Positions 29,464-37,994 of a DNA stretch of 64,000 nt are shown here, piece after piece. Position 1 is the stretch's first letter; every line of letters begins with the position of its first letter. Source of the DNA: Tsukamurella sp. PLM1 (GTDB lineage: Bacteria > Actinomycetota > Actinomycetes > Mycobacteriales > Mycobacteriaceae); contig NZ_AP025688.1 in assembly GCF_023168325.1 (NCBI RefSeq), forward strand, positions 620,001 through 684,000, in the 5' to 3' direction. The notes under the pieces are model-generated. The model did no database searches and was not told the origin of the DNA. It saw only the letters and a list, made by a program, of their open reading frames with translations. The position numbers were made by a program, and so were the translations under genes.

Positions 29464-29819
29464 GTGCGGGTCGACGCCTGGCTGTGGGCGGTGCGGCTGA
29501 CCAAGACGCGGTCGGCCGCGGCCACCGCATGCCGCGGCGGGCACGTGCGGGTCAACGGCGCCACCGCCAAGCCGGCGCAGCACATCGTTCCGGGCGACGA
29601 GGTGCGGCTGCGGCTCGCGGGCCGGGAACGGATCGTCGAGGTGGTGTCGTTGATCCCCAAGCGGGTCGGCGCACCCGTGGCCGCCACGTGCTACATCGAC
29701 AACAGCCCGCCGCCCCGCCGCGCGAGATCGTCATGTCCATGCCGCAGCGCGACCGCGGCGCCGGGCGCCCCACGAAGCGCGAGCGCCGCGAAACCGATCG
29801 GCTACTCGGGCGCGAATGA
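29464..29819 (+). CDS. S4 RNA-binding domain protein, Hsp15/RqcP-like (frameshifted)
   Basis: Starts with GTG; VRVDAWLWAVRLTKTRSAA and GHVRVNGATAKPAQHIVPGDEV form a complete S4 domain of the Hsp15/RqcP kind, which binds stalled large ribosomal subunits. One base is missing in the GC-rich run near 29720; the basic tail (REIVMSMPQRDRGAGRP, TKRERRE) is in the next frame and ends at 29819. About 118 residues after repair, the normal length. The end overlaps the convergent nucleotidyltransferase gene by 18 bases. Confidence 0.8.
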
Positions 29820-30346
29820 CGCCGCATCGATGATCCGCTCGAACCACAGTTCCTGTGCCCCGAACATTCCTGCGTCGGCGCCGAAGTACCGGCGGATCAC
29901 CGCTTCGATCTGCTGCTCGCGGGTGTACCCGAGGAGTCGGCACAGCCTGGCCGCATCGCGAAGGTCGCCCTCCGAGAGGCGAGTGGACATCGCCTTCATC
30001 GCGAGGATGTACTCGGTGAGGCGATCTCGATGCTGAGCAGGTCCGATACGGCGGGTGACGGGATGGTCGTCGGGGTGCGGCGGCATGTGTGCCTGGGTGA
30101 CTCCGTCGGACAGCCAGTTCGAGGGAGTCCTCGCTCAGTCGCGACGGTGTGTGCGGCGTCGAGAACCTCGTCCCGTGGGCGCAGGACACCGTCGAGGTCG
30201 CCGGTGGACCGCCCCGCATTGTAGGCGAGGGCCATCGCCGCGCCGCCCACCAGGAAGATCCGCCCCTCGATGCCGCGCCGTCGAAGCTCCGCCTCGAGTG
30301 CACCGAGCAGCTCTTCGATCTGCGCAGCGGTCAGTGACAGGGCCAC
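29802..30346 (-). CDS. Nucleotidyltransferase-fold protein (three apparent frameshifts)
   Basis: GTG start at 30346, two bases after the upstream stop. The N-terminal part has FLVGGAAMALAYNAGRSTGDLD, matching the G-G...D-x-D pattern of nucleotidyltransferases. Downstream the best reading changes frame three times, near 30130, 30050 and 30020, joining GLPSNWLSDGVTQAHMPPHPDD, VSDLLSIEIASP and EYILAMKAMSTRLSEGDLRD. About 182 residues after repair. Related proteins occur in AbiEii-like toxin-antitoxin pairs, so this may be a toxin or a housekeeping transferase. Three breaks in 545 bases is more than elsewhere, so real decay is possible. Confidence 0.65.
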
Positions 30347-30348
30347 GG

Positions 30349-30806
30349 TCAGACTCCTTCGAGGTTGCCGGCCGCGAGGATCACATTGCGCTCGCGCAGG
30401 GCCGCGGGAGTGCGCAGCATCTCGAGCAGGCGGTACCTCGGTGGCACGCCGAGCGGGTCGAACAGGTCCGTGCATCGGCGTCCCGGCTCGGAGCACCAGT
30501 CGAGGACGCCGGCCGAGACGCGGCCCGCGCCGGTGAACACCGCTGCGCCCGCGAGGACCGCATCCCAGCCCGCCAGGCCGGTCGCGGGAGGCCCGCGGTG
30601 GAAGGCGTCCAGGGCGGGGCCGTCGCCGAGGAGCGTGCCTGCAGCACTGATTCGCGGAGTACCCGGACGGCGAGGGACGGGTCACTGCGGAGCGCCTGAT
30701 CCGTGCGCAGGGCGTCGGCGAGGGCTGCGTAGGACACGAGACCGCGGGGGATCCTACCTGCATCGGCGGATAGTGCAGCTTCCACGTCGAACTCCTCTCC
30801 GTCCAC
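30349..30806 (-). CDS. Unknown protein paired with the nucleotidyltransferase (frameshifted)
   Basis: About 152 residues after repair of one shift near 30643. The N-terminus is acidic (MDGEEFDVEAALSADAGRIP), followed by a helical stretch SYAALADALRTDQALRSDPS; the C-terminal part reads FTGAGRVSAGVLDWCSEPG and ends in ILAAGNLEGV. I do not recognise the family. Its TGA is two bases from the GTG of the nucleotidyltransferase, so the two form one transcriptional unit. An antitoxin or partner role is conceivable but not shown. Confidence 0.6.
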
Positions 30807-30871
30807 TTCACTCTACTTTCGGCGCGGGCGCGACGGGAGTCGACGGCGACTCTGCGACCGTCAATCCCTTG

Positions 30872-30888
30872 TGCATATAATATATTCA
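30872..30888. promoter_or_regulatory. AT-rich palindrome, candidate operator
   Basis: The core ATATAATATAT (30875-30885) is an 11-base palindrome within TGCATATAATATATTCA, about 50 bases before the CitE-like gene. It resembles the other AT-rich sites of the catabolic island. Confidence 0.45.
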
Positions 30889-30935
30889 ATGCTAGCGTCT
30901 GAGGTCACACGCAGGACCGTCAAGGGAGCAGCCAC

Positions 30936-31832
30936 ATGTCCATGAAGCCGTACCGTTCCATGCTCTTCGTCCCGGGCCACAAGTCGGCCTGGGCGGACAA
31001 GGGGATCGCGTCGGGCGCCGACGCGATCATCCTCGACCTCGAGGACTCGGTACCTCCCGCGGAGAAGGTCGAGGCGCGCGTGACGGTGGCGGGCACGATC
31101 GACCGGCTCGCGGGCGAGGGGATCCGCCCCGACCTGTGGGTGCGCTGCAATCCCGACGAGACGGGCCTGCTGAACGGCGACCTCGAAGCCGTCATCCGAC
31201 CGGGCCTGACCGGACTGTTCCTGGCCAAGGTCTACAACGCCGCCGATATCGCCGCGCTCGATGCGATCATCACCCACATCGAGCGTCGCGACGGCGAGAT
31301 CGGCAAGATCCAGCTGCTCGTCTCGTACGAGACGCCCACCTCGATGGCGCAGTGCGAGGAGATCGCCGCCGCCAGCCCGCGCGTCGCGTCCCTGCTCGGC
31401 GCCACGGGCCCGGACGCCGATGCCGGCCGCTCGCTGGGGATCGAGTTCACCCCCGAGGGGCTCGAGACCCTGTACCTGCGCAGCCGCCTCGTGTTGGCCG
31501 CGGCTTCCAACGGTTTGAGTCATCCCGTGGTGGGCGTGTGGCAGGACATCAAGAACCTCGACGGCCTGCGCACGTTTTGCCTCGACAACCGCCGCCTCGG
31601 CTACCGCGGCCTCGTCGTGATCCACCCGTCACACGTGGCGGTGGCGCACGAGGTGTTCACTCCCGACGAGGAGACCGTGGCCTACTACCGTCGGCTGCTC
31701 GCCGCGTACCACGAGGCGGAGGCCGCGGGGAGCTCGGCCGCGACCTTCGAGGAGCAGCACATCGACATCGCGCACGTGAAGACCGCGGAGGGCGTCATCG
31801 CGCTCGCGGACTCGGTGGCGGCCAACGCCTGA
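30936..31832 (+). CDS. HpcH/HpaI aldolase / CitE-type lyase
   Basis: 298-residue TIM-barrel lyase of the citrate lyase beta (CitE) group that cleaves or forms beta-hydroxyacyl-CoAs such as citramalyl-CoA or malyl-CoA. N-terminal RSMLFVPGHKS, the metal-ligand region IILDLEDSVPP at about 28-38, ETPTS and LGATGPDADAGRS are present, with the C-terminal IHPSHV motif. GGGAG precedes the ATG. Alone on its transcript, with a GntR/FCD regulator convergent downstream. With the CoA-transferases at 24248-26685 it could split a methylated dicarboxyl-CoA into acetyl-CoA or propionyl-CoA and an oxoacid; this is inference. Confidence 0.88.
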   Translation: MSMKPYRSMLFVPGHKSAWADKGIASGADAIILDLEDSVPPAEKVEARVTVAGTIDRLAGEGIRPDLWVRCNPDETGLLNGDLEAVIRPGLTGLFLAKVYNAADIAALDAIITHIERRDGEIGKIQLLVSYETPTSMAQCEEIAAASPRVASLLGATGPDADAGRSLGIEFTPEGLETLYLRSRLVLAAASNGLSHPVVGVWQDIKNLDGLRTFCLDNRRLGYRGLVVIHPSHVAVAHEVFTPDEETVAYYRRLLAAYHEAEAAGSSAATFEEQHIDIAHVKTAEGVIALADSVAANA

Positions 31833-31874
31833 GCCGCGTCACCCCGGCGCCGACAACGGCGCCGCCAGAGACCG

Positions 31875-31924
31875 GGCCGGGCTCCGGCGAGTCGAGACGT
31901 CAGGACTCGACCCAGAGCCCGGCC
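31875..31924. terminator. Long hairpin between convergent genes
   Basis: Outer arms GGCCGGGCTC (31875-31884) and GAGCCCGGCC (31915-31924) pair perfectly; inside them CGAGTC and GACTCG can also pair. The structure overlaps the last codons of the GntR gene and faces the CitE-like gene, so it is probably a bidirectional terminator. A shorter GGCGCCG/CGGCGCC hairpin lies just before it. Confidence 0.65.
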
Positions 31925-32592
31925 TGTTCCAACAGCGCGATCACGTGATCTGCGCTGTCCACGAGGTGCGCCTCCATGAGCTTGCGGACCTTGCGCGAGT
32001 CGCGCGCCTTGAGCGCGTCGAGGATCTCGATGTGCTGCAGCCGCGTCGCCTCGACGTGCGCCTCCAGCGACGCGTAGAACTGGTTCGGCAGATGCTTGAC
32101 CACGCCGGCCAGCAGCCGCGCCAGCCGATCCGAATCGGCCGCGAGGTTGATCTCGCGGTGGAAGGCGTGCCCCAGATCGCCGACGGCCTGGGTGTCGCCC
32201 GCTGCGGCGGCCGCCATCGTCCGCTCGTTGATCTGCGCGAGCCGGTCCAGGAGCTCCGGCGTCGCAGCCTTGGCGGCGCGGGCCGCGAGCTCCCCGGCCA
32301 GCTGCCCCTGCGCCCAGAACAGGTCGCGCACGTCCTGCCGGGTGAACTCGGCCACCTGGAAACCACGTCGGGGGACCAGTGTCACGAAGCCCTCGCTGCG
32401 CAGCGTCAGCAGGCCCTCCCGGACGGGCGTGATCGAGACCCCGATCGCCTCCGCGATGGGCTCCATCCGCAGGAATTCGCCCGGGCGCATGTTGCCGGAC
32501 ATGATCTGCTCGCGGACGTAACCCGCGACCTCCTCCGGCAGCTGGCGACGCTTGGTGCGCCCGCGTACGGGCAGGTCGTCCGTCCTAGCCAC
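31900..32592 (-). CDS. GntR-family regulator with FCD domain
   Basis: 230-residue FadR-subfamily regulator. The winged helix is at about 15-80 (VAGYVREQIMSGNMRPGEFL, EAIGVSITPVREGLLTLRSEG), followed by an all-helical FCD ligand-binding domain with metal-type histidines in LGHAFHREI and VEATRLQHIEIL. GTG 32592 has GAGGAG seven bases upstream; a longer start at 32622 has none. Regulators of this type bind short AT-rich palindromes and respond to carboxylic acids. It is the best local candidate for the repeated AT-rich sites at 5610, 24095, 24203 and 30872. Confidence 0.9.
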   Translation of the reverse strand: MARTDDLPVRGRTKRRQLPEEVAGYVREQIMSGNMRPGEFLRMEPIAEAIGVSITPVREGLLTLRSEGFVTLVPRRGFQVAEFTRQDVRDLFWAQGQLAGELAARAAKAATPELLDRLAQINERTMAAAAAGDTQAVGDLGHAFHREINLAADSDRLARLLAGVVKHLPNQFYASLEAHVEATRLQHIEILDALKARDSRKVRKLMEAHLVDSADHVIALLEQAGLWVES

Positions 32593-32673
32593 AACAGCGC
32601 TCCTCGTCTTTCGAAACCACAAACTTAAAACACAATATCCGGCCCGGGGCTCGTCCGTGCGGAGGCGACTACC

Positions 32674-33213
32674 GTGGGCGCCATGAAGTCGTCATCCGTC
32701 CGGCGGGCCCACCCCGAGGAAGCGGGCCCCGTGGCGGCCCTCGCCGCGCGCACATTCCCCCTCGCGTGCCCGCCGACGCTGGCCGGCGAGCACGTCGCGG
32801 ACTTCATCGCGACGCACCTGTCCGAGGCCGAGTTCGACCGGCACCTGGCCGATCCCGCGCACCGGGTGTTCCTGGTCGACGGCGCGGACGGCCCCGTCGG
32901 CTACGCCCTGGTGTTGCACGGCCCGCACGACGAGGGGCCGCAGGCGCTGCGCGGCGCACCGTCGGCCTACCTGTCCAAGCTGTACGTGGACCCGGACCAC
33001 CACGGCGGCGCGGTCGCGCGCGCACTGCTGGACGCGGTGCGCGCGGACGCCGCGGGCCTGCCGGTGTGGCTCGGCGTGAACGCCGACAACGCCCGGGCGA
33101 AGCGCTTCTACGCGAAGTCGGGGTTCGTCGTGGCGGGGGTGCGGGAGTTCACCGTCGGCGGCACGACCTTCGTCGACGACGTGCTGGTGCTCGGCGCCGC
33201 CACGGGCGCGTAG
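32674..33213 (+). CDS. GNAT family N-acetyltransferase
   Basis: 179-residue GNAT with a clear acetyl-CoA site: LSKLYVDPDHHGGAVARALLDAV (motif A, the usual R/Q-x-x-G-x-G/A varied to HHGGAV) and VNADNARAKRFYAKSGF (motif B). A GTG at 32674 has GGAGG eight bases upstream; the ATG at 32683 is the alternative start. Substrate unknown. Its C-terminal 106 bases overlap the convergent cyclase gene. Confidence 0.85.
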   Translation: MGAMKSSSVRRAHPEEAGPVAALAARTFPLACPPTLAGEHVADFIATHLSEAEFDRHLADPAHRVFLVDGADGPVGYALVLHGPHDEGPQALRGAPSAYLSKLYVDPDHHGGAVARALLDAVRADAAGLPVWLGVNADNARAKRFYAKSGFVVAGVREFTVGGTTFVDDVLVLGAATGA

Positions 33214-34732
33214 AGCCGGGTGATCTCGTTGCGGCCGCGCAGGTCCTGTTCGTCGGTGAACCGCCAGTGCTGGGACTCGGCCTCGCGGGCGCCCATGACC
33301 GCGGGCTCGGACGCGACGGGCAGGGAGGTGTCGCGCTTGGCGACCTCGGACAGCCGCGCGGATTCGTTGACCGGATCGCCGATCACCGTGAACTCGTAGC
33401 GCTCGATCGCGCCTACGTTGCCCGCCACCACCACGCCGTACGAGACGCCGATTCCGGCGGCGAGGTCCGGGACCGCGGCGGGCAGCCGGTCCGCGATCTG
33501 CCGTGCCGCGCGCAGCGCCCGCCCGCGGGGTCGGGGTGGGGGAGCGGGGCGCCGAACACGGCGAGCACCGCGTCGCCCTCGAACTTGTTGACCAGGCCGT
33601 CGTTCTCCTCCACTGCGGTCACGATCACCTCGAAGAACCGGTTGAGCAGCGCGACGACCTCGGTGGCGGGGCGCTGCCGGGCGATGGTGGTGGACCCGAC
33701 GACGTCGACGAACAGCACGCCGACCACCTGCTCCGAGCCGCCCAGCTGTACGCCCCAGCCGAGCGCCTGCTCCGCGACGTCGCGGCCGACGTGCCGGCCG
33801 AACAGGTCGCGCAGCCGCTCGCGCTCCGCCAGGCCCGTGGTCATCTCGTTGAACCCGGCCTGCAACTCGCCCATGTCGGAACCGTCGAAGATGCGCACGG
33901 CCACGTCGGTCTCGCCGTCGCGGACCCGGCGGAGGGCGCCGCCGAGTACCCGCAGCGGCGCGACCAGGGTGTCGGTGTTCAGCAGCGTCAGCAGCGGCCC
34001 GGTGAGCAGCGCGATCGCCGCCAGTGCGGTGACCGCGACGAACATGTCGAGCTTCGTGGTGTCGGGACGGAAGGTGCCCATCAGCATCACCAGGAACATG
34101 CCGAGGATCGGCACGCCGGAGCCGATGGCCCACGCCGTCGCCGCCCGCATCCGCAGCCGCCCCTTGCGGGGCGCGCGGTAGCCGGCCTCGAGTGCCTGCG
34201 CCGCGGCGGGGCGCAGCGCGAACTCCGTGATCTGGTACGAGATCGCGCACACGACCACGCCGGACAGCCCTGTGACCAGCGCCATCTTGGAGATGAGATC
34301 GGTGTTGATCGTGCCGTAACCCACCGCCATGACGACGGTGCCCACCGCCCACAGGACCGCCTGCAGGAAAGTGAGCCGCCACGGCCCGCTGAGCGCGGCC
34401 TGCGCCTCGGCCGCGTTCGGCTCCTCCCGGCGGATCGACCAGCGCAGCGACCGGACCAGGCGGATCGTTCCGATCGTCGTGCCCACGAGGAACGCGATCC
34501 CGATGTACAGCGGGACCACCAGGTAGTTCATCCACCAGGCGTCCCACGGGATCGGGGGCGCCGGAATCCCGACGGTGGCGAGCGCGATCGCCAGGCCCAC
34601 GCCGATCAGGTTGGCCACGATCACGCCGATGGTGATCACCAGCTGGACTCGGACTCGGGTCAGGCGCGAACTGTCGTCGGCGGATCCCAGCAGGATCGAC
34701 CCGTAGTCGGCGCGCAGCCCCGGCAACTTCAT
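33108..34732 (-). CDS. Membrane adenylate cyclase, class III with HAMP (frameshifted)
   Basis: About 540 residues after repair. Six hydrophobic segments in the first 290 residues, then a HAMP domain (APLRVLGGALRRVRDGETDV) and a class III catalytic domain: FVDVVGSTTIARQRPATEV holds the metal-binding Asp pair region, NKFEGDAVLAVFGAP the second Asp. This is the layout of the M. tuberculosis Rv1318c-Rv1320c and Rv3645 enzymes. One base is missing in a GGGCGGGCG run near 33520; the rest (ALRAARQIADRL to IGDPVNESARL) is in the next frame. The last 35 residues overlap the GNAT gene, and the true stop may be earlier. Confidence 0.86.
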
Positions 34733-34752
34733 GCTGTTAAGTTACCGGGTCG

Positions 34753-35523
34753 TCACTGCCAGACGGGGGCGCGTTTGTCGAGGAACGCCGACATCCCCTC
34801 CTGCGCGTCCGGGATCATCGCGTTGGTCGCCATCACCTCGGACATCGCGGCGTACGCGTCGGGCTCCGTCCGGTCGATCTGGTCGTAGAAGGCGCGCTTG
34901 CCGATGGCGAGCGTCGCGCGGCTGGACGCGGCGATGCGCTGAGCGAGGTCCGTGACGGTCGCGTCGAGCTGGTCGGCGGGGACGGCCGCGTTGATCAGAC
35001 CCCAGTCGACCGCGGTCTCGGCGTTGATCATCTCGCCCGTGAGCAGCATCTGCATGGCGCGCTTGCGGCCGACGGCGCGGGAGAGGATCATCGGCGTCGA
35101 GCAGAACAGGCCGATCTTCACGCCCGGCGTCGAGAACCGCGCGTCGGCCGCCGCGATCGCCAGGTCGCAGGTCGCGACCAGTTGGCAGCCGGCCGCCAGC
35201 GCCATGCCCTGGACCTGGGCGATCACGGGCTGTCGCGCGCGGTGCACCGCCGCCATGAGATCGGTGCAGGCGGCGAAGATCTCGCGCTCCTCGTCGAGGG
35301 TGCGGCCGACCATCTCGCTCAGGTCGTGCCCCGCCGAGAACGCCAGCCCCTCGGCGCGGATCACGATGACCCGCACCGCGGGGTCGGCGTCGAAGCTCTC
35401 GAGCGCGGCGGTGGCCGCCCGCATCGTGGCGAGCGAGAGGGGATTGCGTCGCCGGGCGGCGCCGAGGGTGAGCACCCCCAGGCCGTCGGCGACGTGCGTG
35501 CGGATCGGTGCGACGTCGGTCAT
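34753..35523 (-). CDS. Enoyl-CoA hydratase/isomerase family protein
   Basis: 256-residue crotonase-fold protein. The oxyanion-hole segments are AFSAGHDLSEM and GMALAAGCQLVATCDLAIA. At the usual catalytic glutamate positions (144/164 of rat enzyme) the sequence reads GLFCSTPMI, without the first glutamate, which resembles the EchA8-unlike, PaaG/ECHDC3-type members in which hydratase activity is uncertain. Ends 20 bases after the cyclase start region and is transcribed in the same direction; not clearly in one operon. Confidence 0.87.
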   Translation of the reverse strand: MTDVAPIRTHVADGLGVLTLGAARRRNPLSLATMRAATAALESFDADPAVRVIVIRAEGLAFSAGHDLSEMVGRTLDEEREIFAACTDLMAAVHRARQPVIAQVQGMALAAGCQLVATCDLAIAAADARFSTPGVKIGLFCSTPMILSRAVGRKRAMQMLLTGEMINAETAVDWGLINAAVPADQLDATVTDLAQRIAASSRATLAIGKRAFYDQIDRTEPDAYAAMSEVMATNAMIPDAQEGMSAFLDKRAPVWQ

Positions 35524-35539
35524 ACCTCGACGGTAACGA

Positions 35540-36025
35540 CTACACCTCGCCGTTCGCGAGGAGTTCGTCGAGCTTGGCGTAGCCGTCGTTGATGCCGGTC
35601 TCCATCCCGCTGGCCAGCATCCCGTCGCGACTGGAGAAGCTGTCCAGCAGCGAGGTCGAGTGCATCCGCGTGCGGCCGTCGCCGAGGTCCTCGAAGGTCA
35701 TGGTCTCGAGCGAGACGGAGTCCGGCCAGCCGTCGAAGGTGAAGGTCTGCACGATCCGGTCCTCCCGAACGTCGTGGAAACTGCCGTGGAACGAGTAGCG
35801 CTCGTCGCCGCGGGTGTTGTGGTACGCCCAGCTGCCGCCGGTGCGCGCGTCCCAGTGCACGATCTCGGTGTCGATGTCCGACGGTCCCACCCAGCGCGCG
35901 TAGAGCTCGGGGTCGGTGTGGGCGCGGAACAACTGCGCCGGCGTGGCCTGGAAGTCGCGGGTGATGGTGATGCTGGGAAGGGTGGCGGAGGCCTCGATGG
36001 TGGCCTCGGCATGGGTGTCGGTCAT
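35540..36025 (-). CDS. AHSA1/SRPBCC family protein
   Basis: 161-residue START/Bet v1-like protein with ITRDFQATPAQLFRAHTDPELYARWVGP, GGSWAYHN and the C-terminal GINDGYAKLDELL typical of the AHSA1 group, which binds hydrophobic ligands. The ATG lies in the stop of the ArsR gene (ATGA overlap) with AAGGAG upstream. ArsR-AHSA1 pairs are common in actinobacteria; the ligand is generally not known. Regulated by the ArsR partner through the operators at 36405 and 36451. Confidence 0.9.
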   Translation of the reverse strand: MTDTHAEATIEASATLPSITITRDFQATPAQLFRAHTDPELYARWVGPSDIDTEIVHWDARTGGSWAYHNTRGDERYSFHGSFHDVREDRIVQTFTFDGWPDSVSLETMTFEDLGDGRTRMHSTSLLDSFSSRDGMLASGMETGINDGYAKLDELLANGEV

Positions 36026-36394
36026 GATGCTGCTCCTTCGTCGGTGGTGGGGTTCTCTTCTGCGTTCATCTCGGCGAGCACCGCGTCGAGGCGCTGGTAG
36101 CGCTGTTCGGCGCGGCGGCGGTACCGCTCGATCCACCCGTTCATGAGGTCGAAGACCTCGGCCTCGAGGTGGGCCGGGCGGGCCTGGGCCCGCTTGGTCC
36201 TGCTGATCAGGCCCGCGTTCTGCAGCACCGCGAGGTGCTTGGACACGGCCTGGATGCTCACGTCGTAGCGCTCCGCGATCTCCGTGAGCGTGGCGTCGCC
36301 GTCCGCGAGACGGGCGACGATGTCGCGGCGCGTGGGGTCCGCCAGTGCGGCGAACGCCTTGGACAGGTCGTCGGCGTCGTCGTTCGTGGTCCAC
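36022..36394 (-). CDS. ArsR-family repressor (start uncertain)
   Basis: Winged helix-turn-helix repressor: LSKAFAALADPTRRDIVARL, LTEIAERYDVSIQAVSKHLAVLQNAGLI and a basic wing SRTKRAQARP; no metal-site cysteine pair. About 120 residues. No ATG, GTG or TTG lies in this frame upstream of the conserved part; the GGAGG at about 36398 is followed by GTGGACCACG, so the start is probably the GTG at 36394 with one base lost just after it. The partner gene overlaps its stop. It probably represses itself and the AHSA1 gene. Confidence 0.8.
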
Positions 36395-36404
36395 CTCCTC
36401 GTTG

Positions 36405-36422
36405 TTCAACCGTTCTGTTGAA
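36405..36422. promoter_or_regulatory. ArsR-type operator, proximal copy
   Basis: TTCAAC-CGTTCT-GTTGAA, 11 bases upstream of the probable ArsR start. It has the same arms as the copy at 36451, centre to centre 46 bases apart. Confidence 0.7.
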
Positions 36423-36450
36423 TACGACGGTACGCCGTGCGCGAATGATG

Positions 36451-36468
36451 TTCAACCCTTTGGTTGAA
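36451..36468. promoter_or_regulatory. ArsR-type operator, distal copy
   Basis: TTCAACC-CTTT-GGTTGAA, a perfect 7-bp inverted repeat. Together with the proximal copy it brackets the likely ArsR promoter; it is also 60 bases before the divergent ABC transporter gene. Confidence 0.72.
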
Positions 36469-36527
36469 AAAGATTCCGTCGGGCGCGTAGCCACCCGCTC
36501 GGCTCGTGGCGGTGCTAAGAACGACGC

Positions 36528-37994
36528 ATGTCATCGACCGCATTCGCCGACGGTGCACGGACCCTGCTGCGGCGTCTCGGCGTCGTGGTGATCGCGATGC
36601 TCCTCGTGGCCGGCCCGGTGCCGGCGCACGCCGACCCGGTGCTGCCGGTCTCGGGCGTGCTGCGGGTGGGCACCGAGGGCGTGTACCAGGTGTACAGCTA
36701 TCACGACGAGTCCGGGAAGCTCGTCGGATACGACGTGGAGATGATCGAGGCCATCGCGCAGAAGATCGGTCTGCGCGTGGAATTCGTGGAGACGCCGTGG
36801 GATTCGATGTTCGCCGCGCTCGAGTCGAACCGCTTCGACCTGGTGGCCAACCAGGTCACGGCCAGCCCCGAGCGGGCGGCGAAGTACGACGTGTCCGAGC
36901 CCTACCTGCAGACCGGCGGGTCGATCCTGGTGCGCGAGGGCGACGATTCGGTGAAGTCGCTGGCGGACATCCGCGGGAGGACCGCCGCACAGAGCATCAC
37001 CAGCAGCTGGTCCGGTGTCGCCGAGAAGGCCGGCGCGCGGATCGAGCCGGTCAACAGCTTCACCGACGCCGCGAACGTGCTGGCGCAGGGGCGGGTCGAC
37101 GTGGTGGTCAACGACACCGGCGTCGTGCGGAACTATCTCGCCGTGACGCCCGGCGCGAAGGTGAAGATCGCCGCCGAGACGCCGGACAAGGCGCAGTCGG
37201 TGTTCGCAGCCCGCAAGGGATCCGGCCTGATGCCCGAGATCAACCGCGGGCTCGCGGAGATCCGCGCCGACGGCACCGCCGAGCGGATCTCGCAGAAGTA
37301 CTTCGGCACCGCGCCCCGGGCCGCGGAGCGGTCGACCACCTGGGACCTGGTCCGCCGGAACCTCGTGCCGCTCCTCAAGGCGACGGTGACCATGACGATC
37401 CCGCTCGCGGCGATCACCTTCGTCCTCGGCCTCGCGATCGCGCTGGCGGTGGCGCTGGCCCGGATGTCGGCGCGCAGGATCCTGAGTGCCGCGGCGCGCG
37501 TGTACATCTCGGTGATCCGCGGCACTCCGCTTCTGGTGCAGTTGTTCATCGTGTTCTACGCGCTGCCCGCGCTGGGGGTGGTGATCGAGCCGTTCCCGGC
37601 GGCCGTGATCGCGTTGTCGCTCAACGTGGGCGGGTACGCGGCGGAGATCATCCGCGCCTCGATCGGTGCGGTGCCGCGGGGGCAGTGGGAGGCGGCGACC
37701 ACGATCGGCATGGACTACCGCACCGCGCTGCGGCGGATCATCCTGCCGCAGGCGGCCCGCACCGCGACCCCACCGCTCGCGAACACCCTGATCTCGCTCG
37801 TCAAGGACACCTCGCTGTGCTCGGCGATCCTCGTCACGGAACTGTTGCGGCAGGCGCAGATCGCGGCCGCACCGACCTTCGACTTCTTCGCGATGTACGT
37901 CGTGGCGGCGATCTACTACTGGGTGATCTGCCAGCTGCTCAGCGTGGTCCAGGCGTCGCTGGAGACCCGATTCGAAAGGTACGTGGCACGATGA
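36528..37994 (+). CDS. Amino-acid ABC transporter, fused substrate-binding protein and permease
   Basis: 488 residues. A signal peptide (about 1-35, ending PAHA) leads to a periplasmic-binding-type domain at about 42-265 ([47 protein letters not shown]). A permease domain follows at about 280-488, with [21 protein letters not shown] and the EAA loop [24 protein letters not shown]. Such SBP-permease fusions (as in GlnPQ) keep the binding domain tethered to the translocator. Polar amino acids are the likely substrate. It is coupled to its ATPase by an ATGA overlap. Confidence 0.92.
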   Translation: MSSTAFADGARTLLRRLGVVVIAMLLVAGPVPAHADPVLPVSGVLRVGTEGVYQVYSYHDESGKLVGYDVEMIEAIAQKIGLRVEFVETPWDSMFAALESNRFDLVANQVTASPERAAKYDVSEPYLQTGGSILVREGDDSVKSLADIRGRTAAQSITSSWSGVAEKAGARIEPVNSFTDAANVLAQGRVDVVVNDTGVVRNYLAVTPGAKVKIAAETPDKAQSVFAARKGSGLMPEINRGLAEIRADGTAERISQKYFGTAPRAAERSTTWDLVRRNLVPLLKATVTMTIPLAAITFVLGLAIALAVALARMSARRILSAAARVYISVIRGTPLLVQLFIVFYALPALGVVIEPFPAAVIALSLNVGGYAAEIIRASIGAVPRGQWEAATTIGMDYRTALRRIILPQAARTATPPLANTLISLVKDTSLCSAILVTELLRQAQIAAAPTFDFFAMYVVAAIYYWVICQLLSVVQASLETRFERYVAR

